A DNA stretch of 64,000 bases from Aurantiacibacter suaedae (lineage in GTDB: Bacteria > Pseudomonadota > Alphaproteobacteria > Sphingomonadales > Sphingomonadaceae). This document shows, in pieces, positions 15,671-25,151 of this stretch (position 1 is its first letter; every line of letters starts with the position of its first letter). A program made the position numbers and the translations under genes. The notes under the pieces were generated by a model. That model worked only from the letters and a program-made list of their open reading frames with translations, had not been told where the DNA came from and searched no databases. The stretch spans positions 372,001 to 436,000 of the forward strand of contig NZ_SKCG01000001.1 in the NCBI RefSeq assembly GCF_005434915.1, read 5' to 3'.

Positions 15671-17467
15671 ATGCTCGCCATGCCTTCTTACCATGCGCTC
15701 GCAGCCATGGTGCTGACCGTCGTCGTGTTCTACCTGTTCGCGCGGGGGAAAATGTCGACCGAGATCGTCTCGCTCGGCACAATCGCGGTAATCGCGGTTG
15801 GCCTCTATTTCTATCCCTTGCCCGATACGCTGCCAACCGATGGTCTGGCGCTCGCGTTCGGGGGATTCGGGCACTATGCGCTGATAACGATCTGCGCGCT
15901 GATGATTATGGGTCGCGGGCTGGTGGTGACCGGCGCGCTCGATCCGGTTTCGCGCGCGCTCGAACGGGTGTGGAAAGTAAACACCCAGCTCGGCCTGTTC
16001 GTTTCGCTGGGTATCGCGATGGGCCTGTCCATGATCGTCAACGACACGCCCGTTCTGGTGCTGCTCCTGCCGATCTTCGTCGCACTGGCTCAGCGCGGGG
16101 CCATGCCCGCTTCGCAAACGCTGATTCCGATCAACGCTGCCGTGCTGATCGGCGGCATGGCGACCACCATCGGCACCTCGACCAACCTGCTGGTGGTCGG
16201 GATTGCGGTCGATCTGGGGATGCCGCAGATGAGCGTGTTCCACTATACGCCCATCGTGCTGGCGGCGGGACTGGTTGCGTTCCCCTACCTGTGGCTGGTG
16301 ATGCCGCGCCTGTTGCCCGATAATTCGCCCGACCAGAATCATATCGAGCGGCGCTTCTTCGCCAAGCTGCGCGTGACCGAACTGAGCGGCCTGGTGGGCA
16401 AGCATTTCGATGAAATCGTCGACACGCTGCCGGAAGATTTCCGCTTTGAGGAACGGCCGACAGGTCCGTTCGAGGCGGGTCAGCGGATGATGATCTCGGG
16501 CACCCATGAGGGGCTTGAGAACGCCATGCGGCTGCTACGTGGTCCGGTCGCGCCCGCCTGGGTGATCGAGCGCATCGGCACCGAGGGCAAGGCGCGCAGC
16601 GAGGACATCCAGGTCGTCGAGATGATTGTGACCGGTGACAGCCGCCTGATCGGCCGCACATTGGCGAGCAGCAACATTGCCGATCACTATGGCGTGGCCG
16701 TGCTCGGCATTCATCGCCCCGCCAAGCCACTGGCTGAGGAGCGCACCAACGTCGATGCCGACGTGCGCCTTACCGAAGGCGACGTATTGCTGGTCATGGG
16801 CCTGAGTGACGGGCTCGAAGCGTTCACCGCGGGAGACGGGCTGCTCCGCCTCGAAGGTGCGCGCGAGATGCCGCGCCGGTCGAAGGCGCTGCTCGCGGCA
16901 GCGATCATGTTCGGCGCTGTTGCCTTTGCCTCGGTGGGCCTGGTGCCAATTGCCATCTCCGCGCTTGCCGGTGCGATCCTGATGTTCGTGACCGGCTGCG
17001 TGAAGTTCGACCGGGTGGGCAGGGCGCTCTCGGGCAAAGTGATCGTGCTGGTCGCCGCCAGTATCGCCATCGGGCGGATCGTGCTCGATAGCGGGGCGGC
17101 CATGTGGCTGGGCGAAGCGCTGGCGCTGGGGCTGCAACACTTGCCACCTGCGGGCGTAATCGCCGCCATCATGCTGTTCGTGACCGTGCTGACCAACTTC
17201 GCCTCGAACGCCACCGCCGCCACCGTGGGCACGCCAATTGCGTTCAATCTCGCCAGCCAGCTGGGAATGCCGCAGGAGCCGCTGGTGCTGGCCGTGCTGT
17301 TCGGTTGCAACCTGTGTTACGCGACGCCCATCGCCTATCAGACCAACATGCTGATCATGGCCGAGGGCCGCTATTCCTTCGCCGATTACCTGCGCACGGG
17401 TGTGCCGCTGGTGCTGATCATGGTGACCACGCTCAGTATTCTGCTCGCGATCACCTACGGCATGTAG
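15671..17467 (+). CDS. SLC13/DASS-type transporter with two RCK_C (TrkA-C) domains
   Basis: A 598-residue inner-membrane protein. Hydrophobic helices at the N-terminus (about 1-210) include the conserved NDTPVLVLLLPI and TTIGTSTNLLVVG segments of the divalent anion/Na+ symporter superfamily. A soluble middle part (about 225-395) has two TrkA-C-like domains (the second with GDVLLVMG). The C-terminal membrane half holds NFASNATAATVGTPIAFNLA, the counterpart loop. Such proteins move dicarboxylates, sulfate or related anions with sodium; the substrate is unassigned. ATG 15671 is the first start after the tRNA terminator. Confidence 0.85.
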   Translation: MLAMPSYHALAAMVLTVVVFYLFARGKMSTEIVSLGTIAVIAVGLYFYPLPDTLPTDGLALAFGGFGHYALITICALMIMGRGLVVTGALDPVSRALERVWKVNTQLGLFVSLGIAMGLSMIVNDTPVLVLLLPIFVALAQRGAMPASQTLIPINAAVLIGGMATTIGTSTNLLVVGIAVDLGMPQMSVFHYTPIVLAAGLVAFPYLWLVMPRLLPDNSPDQNHIERRFFAKLRVTELSGLVGKHFDEIVDTLPEDFRFEERPTGPFEAGQRMMISGTHEGLENAMRLLRGPVAPAWVIERIGTEGKARSEDIQVVEMIVTGDSRLIGRTLASSNIADHYGVAVLGIHRPAKPLAEERTNVDADVRLTEGDVLLVMGLSDGLEAFTAGDGLLRLEGAREMPRRSKALLAAAIMFGAVAFASVGLVPIAISALAGAILMFVTGCVKFDRVGRALSGKVIVLVAASIAIGRIVLDSGAAMWLGEALALGLQHLPPAGVIAAIMLFVTVLTNFASNATAATVGTPIAFNLASQLGMPQEPLVLAVLFGCNLCYATPIAYQTNMLIMAEGRYSFADYLRTGVPLVLIMVTTLSILLAITYGM

Positions 17468-17469
17468 GT

Positions 17470-17976
17470 TCAGTCTGTCGAAGCGTTGCCGCTGCGCGCT
17501 GCCGACTGCCGTTCCAGCGCAGTCACCTGCAATTCGCGCTGCGCGGGATCAAGCATCCCGGTCTCCTGCAGCCCTTCGACGAGGGCCTCGTATTCCTCAT
17601 CGTTGAGGCTATCGAGATAGGCCTGCGTATATCCTGCGAGGGAAGAGCGAGAACCTCCACCCGCACCCTTCGCGTTTGCGACTGTGCCGCCCGACCGGGC
17701 TGGGCGCATCATCGGAGCGCCGAACGTACCGCTGGAATCCGCGAAGAAGTCGCTCGAATTATTGTCGCGAGCGCCTCCGCCATTGTCTCGGCGAACCAGC
17801 TTCGGCTGCGGTTTGGCAGTATCGGCTTCGGGCAGCTCTTCGCGGTCTGCAAGCGCTTGTGCCTCATGATGACTACCGTCAGCCAGCATCGCCACCACAG
17901 CGGTGAGCCCAACCGTCGCTAAGGCGAAGTGCCGGAACACTTTGGCAGGAACAAGAGGCTTTCGGATCTGTGCCAT
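17470..17976 (-). CDS. Hypothetical membrane-anchored or secreted protein
   Basis: 168 residues, no family recognised. One hydrophobic stretch (residues 15-32, FRHFALATVGLTAVVAML) near the N-terminus could be a signal anchor; the rest is polar with a Gly/Ser-rich linker (about 95-110) and a C-terminal helix with TQAYLDSLNDEEYEALVEGL. It faces away from the exopolysaccharide sugar transferase gene across 180 bases, so the two may share control. It ends 2 bases from the convergent transporter stop. Confidence 0.55.
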   Translation of the reverse strand: MAQIRKPLVPAKVFRHFALATVGLTAVVAMLADGSHHEAQALADREELPEADTAKPQPKLVRRDNGGGARDNNSSDFFADSSGTFGAPMMRPARSGGTVANAKGAGGGSRSSLAGYTQAYLDSLNDEEYEALVEGLQETGMLDPAQRELQVTALERQSAARSGNASTD

Positions 17977-18156
17977 AGCGCGCCCCTCATACGCGCAAAC
18001 CCTTAAACATTCCGGCGTATCCCTATCGAGACCTACTTAAGACATATGTTGGTCTGCGGGGTTGCGTTGGGTTAAGTGTAAAGTTTACCGACAATTTATC
18101 CTTACCGGCTAACGCCTCTGTGCCGGGCACCTAACCGGAAACAAACGGCAGGAACC
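17977..18156. other. Divergent intergenic region before the exopolysaccharide module
   Basis: 180 AT-richer bases between the hypothetical gene and the sugar transferase gene. A small perfect palindrome, GTAAA-G-TTTAC, lies at 18078-18088. It is placed where an operator could act on either gene, but no known binding motif was recognised. Confidence 0.35.
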
Positions 18157-19545
18157 ATGATCCGACTATTCAAGCACTATATCCCACATGCGGTGTTGTT
18201 GCTCGGCCTGCTCGATTTCGTGCTGTTGCTCGTCGCGGCCAATTTTGCGTGGACTTTCCGTGCCTCGCAGATAGCCATGGAGCCAGGCTCGCTGGCAGAG
18301 CGTTTCCTTCCGCTCAGCGCCTTTGCCGCCACCACGCTTGCCGCGATGATCGCGGTTGGCGTTTATGGTGCCGATGCGCTGCGCTCGATGCGTTTTGCCT
18401 GCGCGCGGCTGCTGGTGGCGGTGAGCCTTGCCATCCTTGCACTCGCGCTGATCGACTTTCTCCTGCCGGGACATACCTTCTGGCGCTCCACGCTGCTCTA
18501 TTCGATGGGGCTCTCGATCGCGCTGCTGGTGGCGAACCGTCTGCTTGTTGGTGGTTTGCTTGGGACGGCGGCCTTTCGCCGACGGGTACTGGTGCTTGGA
18601 GCAGGCCCGCGCGCGCAGCGCTTGCTTGAACTCAGCGAGCGCCCCGGCAGCGGGTTCTCTATCGTCGGCTACATCGCCATGGGCGAACAGCAGACCACAA
18701 TTATCGCAGAGGCCATCGCGCGTTCGGCAATCCATGATCTGGCCAAGTTCGTGAGCAATCTGGGCGTCACCGAGGTGGTGCTTGCGCTGGAAGAGCGGCG
18801 CAATGCGTTGCCGCTGAAGGATTTGCTGCGGATCAAGACCGCGGGCGTCCATGTGAACGACTTCTCCAGCTTTCTCGAACGCGAGACCGGCCGGGTGGAC
18901 CTTGACACGCTCAATCCGAGCTGGCTGATCTTTTCCGACGGCTTCTCTTCCAGTCGCATGTTTTCGAGCTTCGCAAAGCGTGTGTTCGACGTCACCGCCA
19001 GCCTGGTGCTGCTGGTTCTGGCGCTTCCGGTGATTCTCTTCTTCGCCCTGCTGGTCAAAATCGATTCGAAGGGGCCGGCTTTCTTCCGCCAGCAGCGTGT
19101 GGGCCTTTACGGTCAAAAATTCGAGCTGGTGAAGCTCCGCTCGATGCGAACCGATGCCGAAAAGGACGGGGCGAAATGGGCGGACAAGAACGATACGCGC
19201 ATCACCCGTGTGGGCAACGTGATCCGCAAAATCCGGGTGGACGAACTGCCGCAGGTGTGGACGGTGCTGAAAGGCGAAATGAGTTTCGTCGGCCCTCGGC
19301 CCGAAGTGCCCAAGTTCGTCGAGGAGCTGGACGCTGAGCTGCCCTACTATGCCGAACGGCACATGGTGAAGCCGGGCATCACGGGCTGGGCACAGATCAA
19401 CTATCCCTATGGCGCGTCGGTCGAGGATGCGCGGGCGAAGCTCGAATATGACCTGTATTACGCCAAGAACTACACGCCCTTCCTCGATCTTCTGATCCTG
19501 TTGCAAACGCTGCGCGTGGTTCTGTGGCCAGAGGGTGCGCGCTGA
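18157..19545 (+). CDS. Exopolysaccharide-initiating sugar transferase, XrtA/PEP-CTERM-associated type
   Basis: A 462-residue polyprenyl-phosphate sugar-1-phosphate transferase. The N-terminal half has about five membrane helices (residues 10-130), then a nucleotide-binding-like fold (about 145-245, VLVLGAGPRAQRLL). The C-terminal catalytic domain starts with a helix at KRVFDVTASLVLLVLALPV and shows FFRQQRVG, KLRSMRTDAE and FVGPRPEVP. The length and direct linkage to prsK/prsR match the TIGR03013-type transferases of exosortase-A loci. It would load the first sugar onto undecaprenyl phosphate. Its stop overlaps the prsK start. Confidence 0.88.
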   Translation: MIRLFKHYIPHAVLLLGLLDFVLLLVAANFAWTFRASQIAMEPGSLAERFLPLSAFAATTLAAMIAVGVYGADALRSMRFACARLLVAVSLAILALALIDFLLPGHTFWRSTLLYSMGLSIALLVANRLLVGGLLGTAAFRRRVLVLGAGPRAQRLLELSERPGSGFSIVGYIAMGEQQTTIIAEAIARSAIHDLAKFVSNLGVTEVVLALEERRNALPLKDLLRIKTAGVHVNDFSSFLERETGRVDLDTLNPSWLIFSDGFSSSRMFSSFAKRVFDVTASLVLLVLALPVILFFALLVKIDSKGPAFFRQQRVGLYGQKFELVKLRSMRTDAEKDGAKWADKNDTRITRVGNVIRKIRVDELPQVWTVLKGEMSFVGPRPEVPKFVEELDAELPYYAERHMVKPGITGWAQINYPYGASVEDARAKLEYDLYYAKNYTPFLDLLILLQTLRVVLWPEGAR

Positions 19546-21653
19546 TGGAGCCGCTGTGGTTCCTGTTTGTTATTCTGATGTTCGTGGCTGGCGCCTCGGG
19601 CGCGGCCGTGCTTGCCTTATGGCTTGTCTCCAGCGAGCGCGCGAAAGGCCCGGCCAAGACGGCAAGCGCAGCCGCGCTCGGCATCTCCAGCCTCTGGGGC
19701 TTTTGCGCGGTCGGCTTCGGCTACCTTGCCGTGCCGACGCTGCTGGTGTTTTCGGCCAGCTATTTCGCCTGGCTCTGGCTGCTTTACCGGCTCTTCGCAA
19801 ACGACGATCGTGACAAGAGCCTGGCACCAATTCGGCCCGTGGTTGCATCGCTGGCATTGGTGGAGCTGCTCCATGTGGCGACCTTGCTGGCCCAGTTCAG
19901 CTTTCCTGCGGGCAGCGCGCCAGCACAGCTGATTGCGCACTTCGCTGTGATCTTTCGCCTGCTGTTCTGTGTCGGCGCGCTGGTCCTCGTCCACAACCTC
20001 TATGCCGGAGCAGAGCAACAGTCGCGCCAGTCGTTGCGCTGGCCCGCCGCCGCCATGGGCGCGATCTGGCTTTACGACCTCAACTTCTACACGATCGCCT
20101 ATCTTCTTAACGAGTTGCCCGAGATGCTCGCGCAGCTGCGTGGCGCTGCGCTGCTGGTGGCAGTGATCGTGCTGGCGATCGGTTCGCTGCGCAGCGAGAG
20201 CGAGCTGAAGTTCCGCCCTTCGCGAAGCTTTGCATTCCAGTCCTTCTCGCTGCTGGTGATCGGCACCTATCTTGTTGTGATGGTGGTGGTCGCCCAGGCG
20301 ATTGCCTACGCGGGCAATGCCTATGCCCCCGCCATGCAGGTCGGTTTCATGGTGGCCGCCAGTGCCGTGGCGCTGGCGGTGCTGCCTTCGCCCAAGCTGC
20401 GCCGCTGGCTAAGGGTGATGATCTCCAAGCATCTGTTCCAGCATCGTTACGACTACCGCACCGAATGGCTGCGTTTCACCGACACTATCGGCCGGGCAGG
20501 GCCGGAAGCTCCGCCACTCCCACAGCGCATCGTGCAAGCCGTGGCGGACGTAACCGATAGTCCGGCTGGCTTGTTGCTCACCCCGCTTGAGGAAGGCGGG
20601 CTGGCACTTGCCGCCCGCTGGCAATGGAGCGCGATCGAGGTTCCGGGCGTGGCTGTGTGCTGCGAAGGCGCTAGGTTCTTCGAGGAAAGCCAGTTCATTT
20701 TGGACCTCGACGATCTGCGGGCCGGGCGAGAGCAGGCAATCCCGACCGCAGCCTATCCCGATTGGCTGTTCGAGGAAGAGCGTGCCTGGGCAGTTGTGCC
20801 GCTGGTCCACTATGAACGTCTGGTCGGGCTCGTGGTCCTGGCGCGTCCGCCGCTGGCGCGCCAACTCGACTGGGAGGACTTTGACCTCCTGCGCGTCGTG
20901 GGCAGGCAGCTTGCCAGCTACCTCGCCGAGCACGCCAGCCAGGACGCGCTGGGCGAAGCGCAACGGTTCGACGAATTCAACCGCCGCATCGCCTTCGTGA
21001 TGCACGACATCAAGAACCTGGCCAGCCAGCTCTCGCTGCTGGCGCGCAATGCCGAACTCCACGCCGACAAGCCGGAATTTCGCGCAGACATGTTGCTGAC
21101 ACTCAGGAACTCGACCGACAAGTTGCAGGGCCTGCTGGCCCGCCTCGGCCGCTACGGAGGGCAATCGCGGACGGTTCGCGAACAGGTCGATCTGGCAGCC
21201 ATGATCCGCTCTGTTGCCCAGCAATACAAGGCCCGGCACGAGGTCATCGCAGCGGACCATCCTGCTTGCTTTATCGAAGGCAATGCCGAGGCGCTCGAAC
21301 AGGCGATCGTCCATCTGGTGCAGAACGCGATTGAGGCGAGCGCCGCAAATTCGCCGGTCAGGCTTGCCCTTCGCGTGGAGCAGGGCACCGCGATTATCGA
21401 GGTTTCTGACAATGGTGTCGGCATGAGCCCGGAGTTTATCCGGATGCACCTGTTCAAGCCGTTCCATTCCTCCAAGTCGGGCGGTTTTGGGATCGGCGCT
21501 TTCGAAGCGCGCGAGATGATCCGCGCCATGGGCGGTCGGCTCGATGTGCAATCGCGCGAAGGTGAAGGAACGCGCTTTCTCCTGCGCCTTCCGACCAGCA
21601 CAACCGCTGGCCCGCGACCCAATATCAACGATCTAAACGCCGAGGTGGCATAA
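19545..21653 (+). CDS. prsK: Membrane histidine kinase of the PEP-CTERM/EPS system
   Basis: 702 residues. Eight or so N-terminal helices fill residues 1-280, followed by a GAF-like sensor (about 310-450) and a kinase core. The phospho-acceptor lies in AFVMHDIKNLASQLSLL (H about residue 487), and the ATPase shows N and G boxes in HLVQNAIEASAAN, EVSDNGVGMSP and GGFGIGAFEAREMI. This architecture is that of PrsK. ATG 19545 overlaps the upstream TGA (TGATG), indicating translational coupling; prsR overlaps its stop in turn. It presumably phosphorylates PrsR. Confidence 0.88.
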   Translation: MEPLWFLFVILMFVAGASGAAVLALWLVSSERAKGPAKTASAAALGISSLWGFCAVGFGYLAVPTLLVFSASYFAWLWLLYRLFANDDRDKSLAPIRPVVASLALVELLHVATLLAQFSFPAGSAPAQLIAHFAVIFRLLFCVGALVLVHNLYAGAEQQSRQSLRWPAAAMGAIWLYDLNFYTIAYLLNELPEMLAQLRGAALLVAVIVLAIGSLRSESELKFRPSRSFAFQSFSLLVIGTYLVVMVVVAQAIAYAGNAYAPAMQVGFMVAASAVALAVLPSPKLRRWLRVMISKHLFQHRYDYRTEWLRFTDTIGRAGPEAPPLPQRIVQAVADVTDSPAGLLLTPLEEGGLALAARWQWSAIEVPGVAVCCEGARFFEESQFILDLDDLRAGREQAIPTAAYPDWLFEEERAWAVVPLVHYERLVGLVVLARPPLARQLDWEDFDLLRVVGRQLASYLAEHASQDALGEAQRFDEFNRRIAFVMHDIKNLASQLSLLARNAELHADKPEFRADMLLTLRNSTDKLQGLLARLGRYGGQSRTVREQVDLAAMIRSVAQQYKARHEVIAADHPACFIEGNAEALEQAIVHLVQNAIEASAANSPVRLALRVEQGTAIIEVSDNGVGMSPEFIRMHLFKPFHSSKSGGFGIGAFEAREMIRAMGGRLDVQSREGEGTRFLLRLPTSTTAGPRPNINDLNAEVA

Positions 21654-23017
21654 TGAGTGATCCGAAACCGACGCTGCTGATCGTCGAGGACGACGAGGGA
21701 CTGCAGGCGCAGCTCAAGTGGTCGTACGACGATTTCGAGGTGGTCATCGCGGGCGACCGCGAAAGCGCGCTGGCGGCACTGCGCGCCTATGCGCCGCCGG
21801 TGGTCACGCTTGATCTTGGCCTGCCGCCCGATCCCGATGGCACCAGCGAAGGCTTTGCCGTGCTCGATGCGATCATGGCGCTGAAGCCAGATACCAAGGT
21901 GATCGTCGCTTCGGGCCATGGCTCGCGCGAGAGCGCCTTGCAGGCGATCGAACGGGGGGCCTACGATTTCTACCAGAAGCCGGTCGATATCGATCAGCTT
22001 GGCCTGATCGTGCGCCGCGCGCTGAACCTCCACCAGATCGAGCGCGAGAACCGCGCGCTGGCCGAGAAGGTGGGGGAAGAAAAGACCGTGCTTGGCCGTA
22101 TGATCACCGCCGCGCCCGAGATGGTGAAGGTCGCGCGCACGATCGAGCGGGTCGCCAACACCAATGTCTCGGTCATGCTGCTCGGCGCCAGCGGGACTGG
22201 CAAGGAGCTTCTCGCCAAGGGGCTACACGATGCCAGCAACCGTAGCGACGGCGCCTTCATCGCCATCAACTGCGCGGCGATTCCGGAAAACCTGTTGGAA
22301 AGTGAGCTGTTCGGCCACGAAAAGGGCGCCTTCACCGGGGCAGTCAAAACCACCGAGGGCAAGATCGAACTCGCCGACGGTGGCACGCTGTTCCTCGATG
22401 AAGTGGGCGACATTCCGCTGCCCCTGCAGGTCAAGCTGCTCCGTTTCCTGCAGGAGCGGACCATCGAGCGCATCGGCGGGCGCAAGGCGATCAGTGTCGA
22501 CACGCGGATCGTCTGCGCCACCCATCAGAACCTCGAAAGCATGATAACGGAAGGCTCGTTCCGCGAAGACCTGTTCTATCGTCTGGCCGAGGTGGTGATC
22601 AAAATCCCCAGCCTCGCTGAGCGGCCGGGCGACGCGGTGTTGCTGGCCAAGGCCTTCCTCAAGCGGTTCGCCAAGGAGATGAACCCGGCCGTCACCGGCT
22701 TTTCCGCCGATGCGCTGGCTGTGATCGACAGCTGGGGCTGGCCGGGCAACGTGCGCGAATTGGAAAACCGGGTGAAGCGCGCGGTCATCATGGCCGATGG
22801 CAAACTTGTGGGGGCCGAGGATCTCGATCTGGATGCGGGCGAGGAAGATGCCGGCGAAATGCTCAACCTCAAGTGCGCGCGCGAACAGTCGGACCGCAAG
22901 ATGATCCGTCACGCGCTGGCTCGCAGCGAGGGCAACATCTCCAACACCGCCAAGCTGCTAGGGATCAGCCGCCCGACGCTCTACGATTTGCTAAAACAAT
23001 ACGATCTGCAGGCTTAG
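21653..23017 (+). CDS. prsR: Sigma-54-dependent response regulator of the PEP-CTERM/EPS system
   Basis: 454 residues in NtrC order: receiver (1-130, acidic pair in IVEDDEG, phospho-Asp in VTLDLGLPP), AAA+ domain (about 145-385, Walker A GASGTGKELLAKG, sigma-54 contact loop GAFTGA, Walker B GGTLFLDEVGDIP), and a Fis-type helix-turn-helix (NISNTAKLLGISRPTLYDLL). It should activate RpoN promoters of exopolysaccharide and PEP-CTERM genes, none of which are recognisable here apart from the sugar transferase. The stop overlaps by 4 bases that of the convergent DUF475 gene. Confidence 0.92.
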   Translation: MSDPKPTLLIVEDDEGLQAQLKWSYDDFEVVIAGDRESALAALRAYAPPVVTLDLGLPPDPDGTSEGFAVLDAIMALKPDTKVIVASGHGSRESALQAIERGAYDFYQKPVDIDQLGLIVRRALNLHQIERENRALAEKVGEEKTVLGRMITAAPEMVKVARTIERVANTNVSVMLLGASGTGKELLAKGLHDASNRSDGAFIAINCAAIPENLLESELFGHEKGAFTGAVKTTEGKIELADGGTLFLDEVGDIPLPLQVKLLRFLQERTIERIGGRKAISVDTRIVCATHQNLESMITEGSFREDLFYRLAEVVIKIPSLAERPGDAVLLAKAFLKRFAKEMNPAVTGFSADALAVIDSWGWPGNVRELENRVKRAVIMADGKLVGAEDLDLDAGEEDAGEMLNLKCAREQSDRKMIRHALARSEGNISNTAKLLGISRPTLYDLLKQYDLQA

Positions 23018-24093
23018 GCTTGAGAGGATGGCTCCACCTCGGCCGGGGCCACCCCGTTGCGGCGGTTGAACCGGATTGACCACCACAGCGAGAATCCGAT
23101 CAGCGTCGCTCCGATCAGGCCGGTGAAGACTTCGGGAATATGCACCAGCGCCGATAGCAGCATGATCGAACCCAGCACGATGATCGCCCAGAAGGCGCCG
23201 TGTTCAAGGTAGCGGTATTCGGCCAGAGTACCTTGCCGGACAAGGTGGATCGTCATCGATCGTACGAACATGGCTCCGATTGAGAGCCCCAGTGCGATCA
23301 CGATCATGTTGTTCGACAGGGCGAAGGCACCGATCACGCCATCGAAGCTGAACGACGCGTCAAGCACCTCGAGATAAAGGAAACCGCCCAGGCCCGAGCG
23401 CATCACGGTGCCGCTAACCTTCTTGGCCTGTTCCTTCTGGTCAAGCCAAGAGCCCAGCGCGTCTACAGCGATGTAAGTAGCAAGGCCGAGCATCCCCGCT
23501 GTGAGGAAAGTCAGCGCCTCCGCTTGGGGCAGGAAGGTGGATATGATCCACAAGACCACCAGCAGGAGGCCGATCTCGATCGCAGGCAAGGCCGAGACGC
23601 GCGAAAGGCGTGTTTCTATCGCGGTGATCCAGTGAACGTCCTTCTCGCCGTCGAAGAAGAACTTGAGGCCGACCATGGCGAGAAAGGCCCCGCCAAAGCC
23701 CGCAATGCCTATATGCGCCGACGATACGATCCGTTCGTATTCCTGCGGATTGTTAAGCGAGAGATCGATCGCCTCTATCGGGCCGATGCCCGCCGCGATG
23801 GCAACGATGGCAAGCGGGAAGATGATCCGGGTGCCGAACACGGCGATGGCAATGCCCCAGACGAGGAAGCGTTGCTGCCATTTCTCGTCCATCTGCTTGA
23901 GCACGGTGGCATTGACCACCGCGTTATCGAAGCTGAGCGAAACCTCCAGCACCGAAAGGATGGCTACAATCCACAGGATCTCCAGCATCCCGCCAAAGCT
24001 GCCTGTGCTCGCTGCCCCATACCATACCGCCAACCCGAAGCAGACGAGTGTGAAAACGAGCGAGAATTTATAGTAGCGCAGCAGTGTGGACAT
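23014..24093 (-). CDS. DUF475 / TerC-superfamily membrane protein
   Basis: A 359-residue polytopic membrane protein. The paired acidic motifs VLEVSLSFDNAVVNATVL (about residues 48-65) and YLEVLDASFSFDGVIGAF (about 243-260) are the signature of the TerC superfamily branch called DUF475, in which conserved Asp/Glu in helices are thought to bind divalent metal ions. Nine or so helices can be drawn. Function is not established; related TerC proteins are linked to metal export and tellurite resistance. It converges on prsR with shared stop bases. Confidence 0.82.
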   Translation of the reverse strand: MSTLLRYYKFSLVFTLVCFGLAVWYGAASTGSFGGMLEILWIVAILSVLEVSLSFDNAVVNATVLKQMDEKWQQRFLVWGIAIAVFGTRIIFPLAIVAIAAGIGPIEAIDLSLNNPQEYERIVSSAHIGIAGFGGAFLAMVGLKFFFDGEKDVHWITAIETRLSRVSALPAIEIGLLLVVLWIISTFLPQAEALTFLTAGMLGLATYIAVDALGSWLDQKEQAKKVSGTVMRSGLGGFLYLEVLDASFSFDGVIGAFALSNNMIVIALGLSIGAMFVRSMTIHLVRQGTLAEYRYLEHGAFWAIIVLGSIMLLSALVHIPEVFTGLIGATLIGFSLWWSIRFNRRNGVAPAEVEPSSQA

Positions 24094-24196
24094 GAACCTG
24101 GCATCCCGCCGTGAAGAAGTTGGATCGGTTGCGAACTAGGGAGCGCTAGGCGGGTGAGGCGGACGGTGCAAGCGCTGCCCCCAGATACCCGTTGCG

Positions 24197-25066
24197 CTAC
24201 TTAGGTTGATAGGTCTGCTCGGGGCCGGGAAAGCTGCGCTCGCGCACCTCGGCGGCGTAGGTTTCGGCGGTGCGGCGGATAAGGCCCGCCATGTCGTCAT
24301 AGCGCTTCACGAAACGCGGCACGCGTTCGAACATGCCGAGCATATCCTCGGTCACCAACACCTGTCCGTCGCACTGGGCCGAAGCGCCGATGCCGATGGT
24401 GGGGCAGCTCACCGCCTCGGTCACGGCGATGGCGATAGGTTCGACCACGCCTTCCACAACAATGGCAAAGGCGCCCGCATCGCACAGGGCCTTGGCGTCG
24501 CTGACGATCTTGTCCGCCTCCGCATCGGAGCGCCCGCGCGCGCCATACCCGCCGAGCACATTCACCGCCTGTGGGGTGAGCCCGACATGGCCCATTACCG
24601 GTATGCCCCGCTGCACGAGGAAAGCGACCGTCTCGGCCATGGCCGCGCCGCCTTCGAGCTTCACGGCAGCCGCGTTGCTGGCTTTCAACAGGGTGGCTGC
24701 GGCTTCGAATGCAGCCTCTGGCGATGCCTCGTAAGCGCCGAAGGGCATGTCGACGACGACCACCGAATGGTACGATCCGCGCACCACGGCGGCGGCATGG
24801 TTCGCCATCATGTCGAGCGTGACAGGGATGGTCGAGGGCAGGCCATAAATCACCTGCCCCAGCGAATCCCCCACGAGCAGCATATCGCAATGCGGATCGA
24901 GCAGCTGCGCCTGCCGCGCGGTGTAGGCCGTGAGCATGACGATCGGTTCGGCGGTGACCCCATCCACCTTGCGCGCGCGGATCGCGGGCACGGTCAGCCG
25001 TTTCATCGGCGTGGGCGTGGGATTGGCGCGGCTGGTGGAGGTATCGAGCGTGAAGCTGGTGGACAT
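24197..25066 (-). CDS. panB: 3-methyl-2-oxobutanoate hydroxymethyltransferase
   Basis: 289 residues, PanB: converts 2-oxoisovalerate to ketopantoate with methylene-tetrahydrofolate, the first committed step to pantothenate. The TIM-barrel motifs are clear: [27 protein letters not shown] (metal-binding Asp), [24 protein letters not shown] and [16 protein letters not shown] 20-residue Ser/Thr/Pro-rich N-terminal tail precedes the core [13 protein letters not shown], so ATG 25006 is an alternative start. panC is not adjacent. It is divergent from the NSS transporter. Confidence 0.95.
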   Translation of the reverse strand: MSTSFTLDTSTSRANPTPTPMKRLTVPAIRARKVDGVTAEPIVMLTAYTARQAQLLDPHCDMLLVGDSLGQVIYGLPSTIPVTLDMMANHAAAVVRGSYHSVVVVDMPFGAYEASPEAAFEAAATLLKASNAAAVKLEGGAAMAETVAFLVQRGIPVMGHVGLTPQAVNVLGGYGARGRSDAEADKIVSDAKALCDAGAFAIVVEGVVEPIAIAVTEAVSCPTIGIGASAQCDGQVLVTEDMLGMFERVPRFVKRYDDMAGLIRRTAETYAAEVRERSFPGPEQTYQPK

Positions 25067-25151
25067 GGTTTGCTTCTAGCAGATGGATCACTCGACGCGA
25101 GGGGCTTTTCCATGCATGTTCGCCGGATTGGTGGGACTTCAAGGGGTTTAT

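Noticed and set aside
18166-19506. 446-codon antisense frame opposite the sugar transferase
   Set aside because: Low-complexity, no ribosome-binding site, and the plus-strand gene is a clear homologue.
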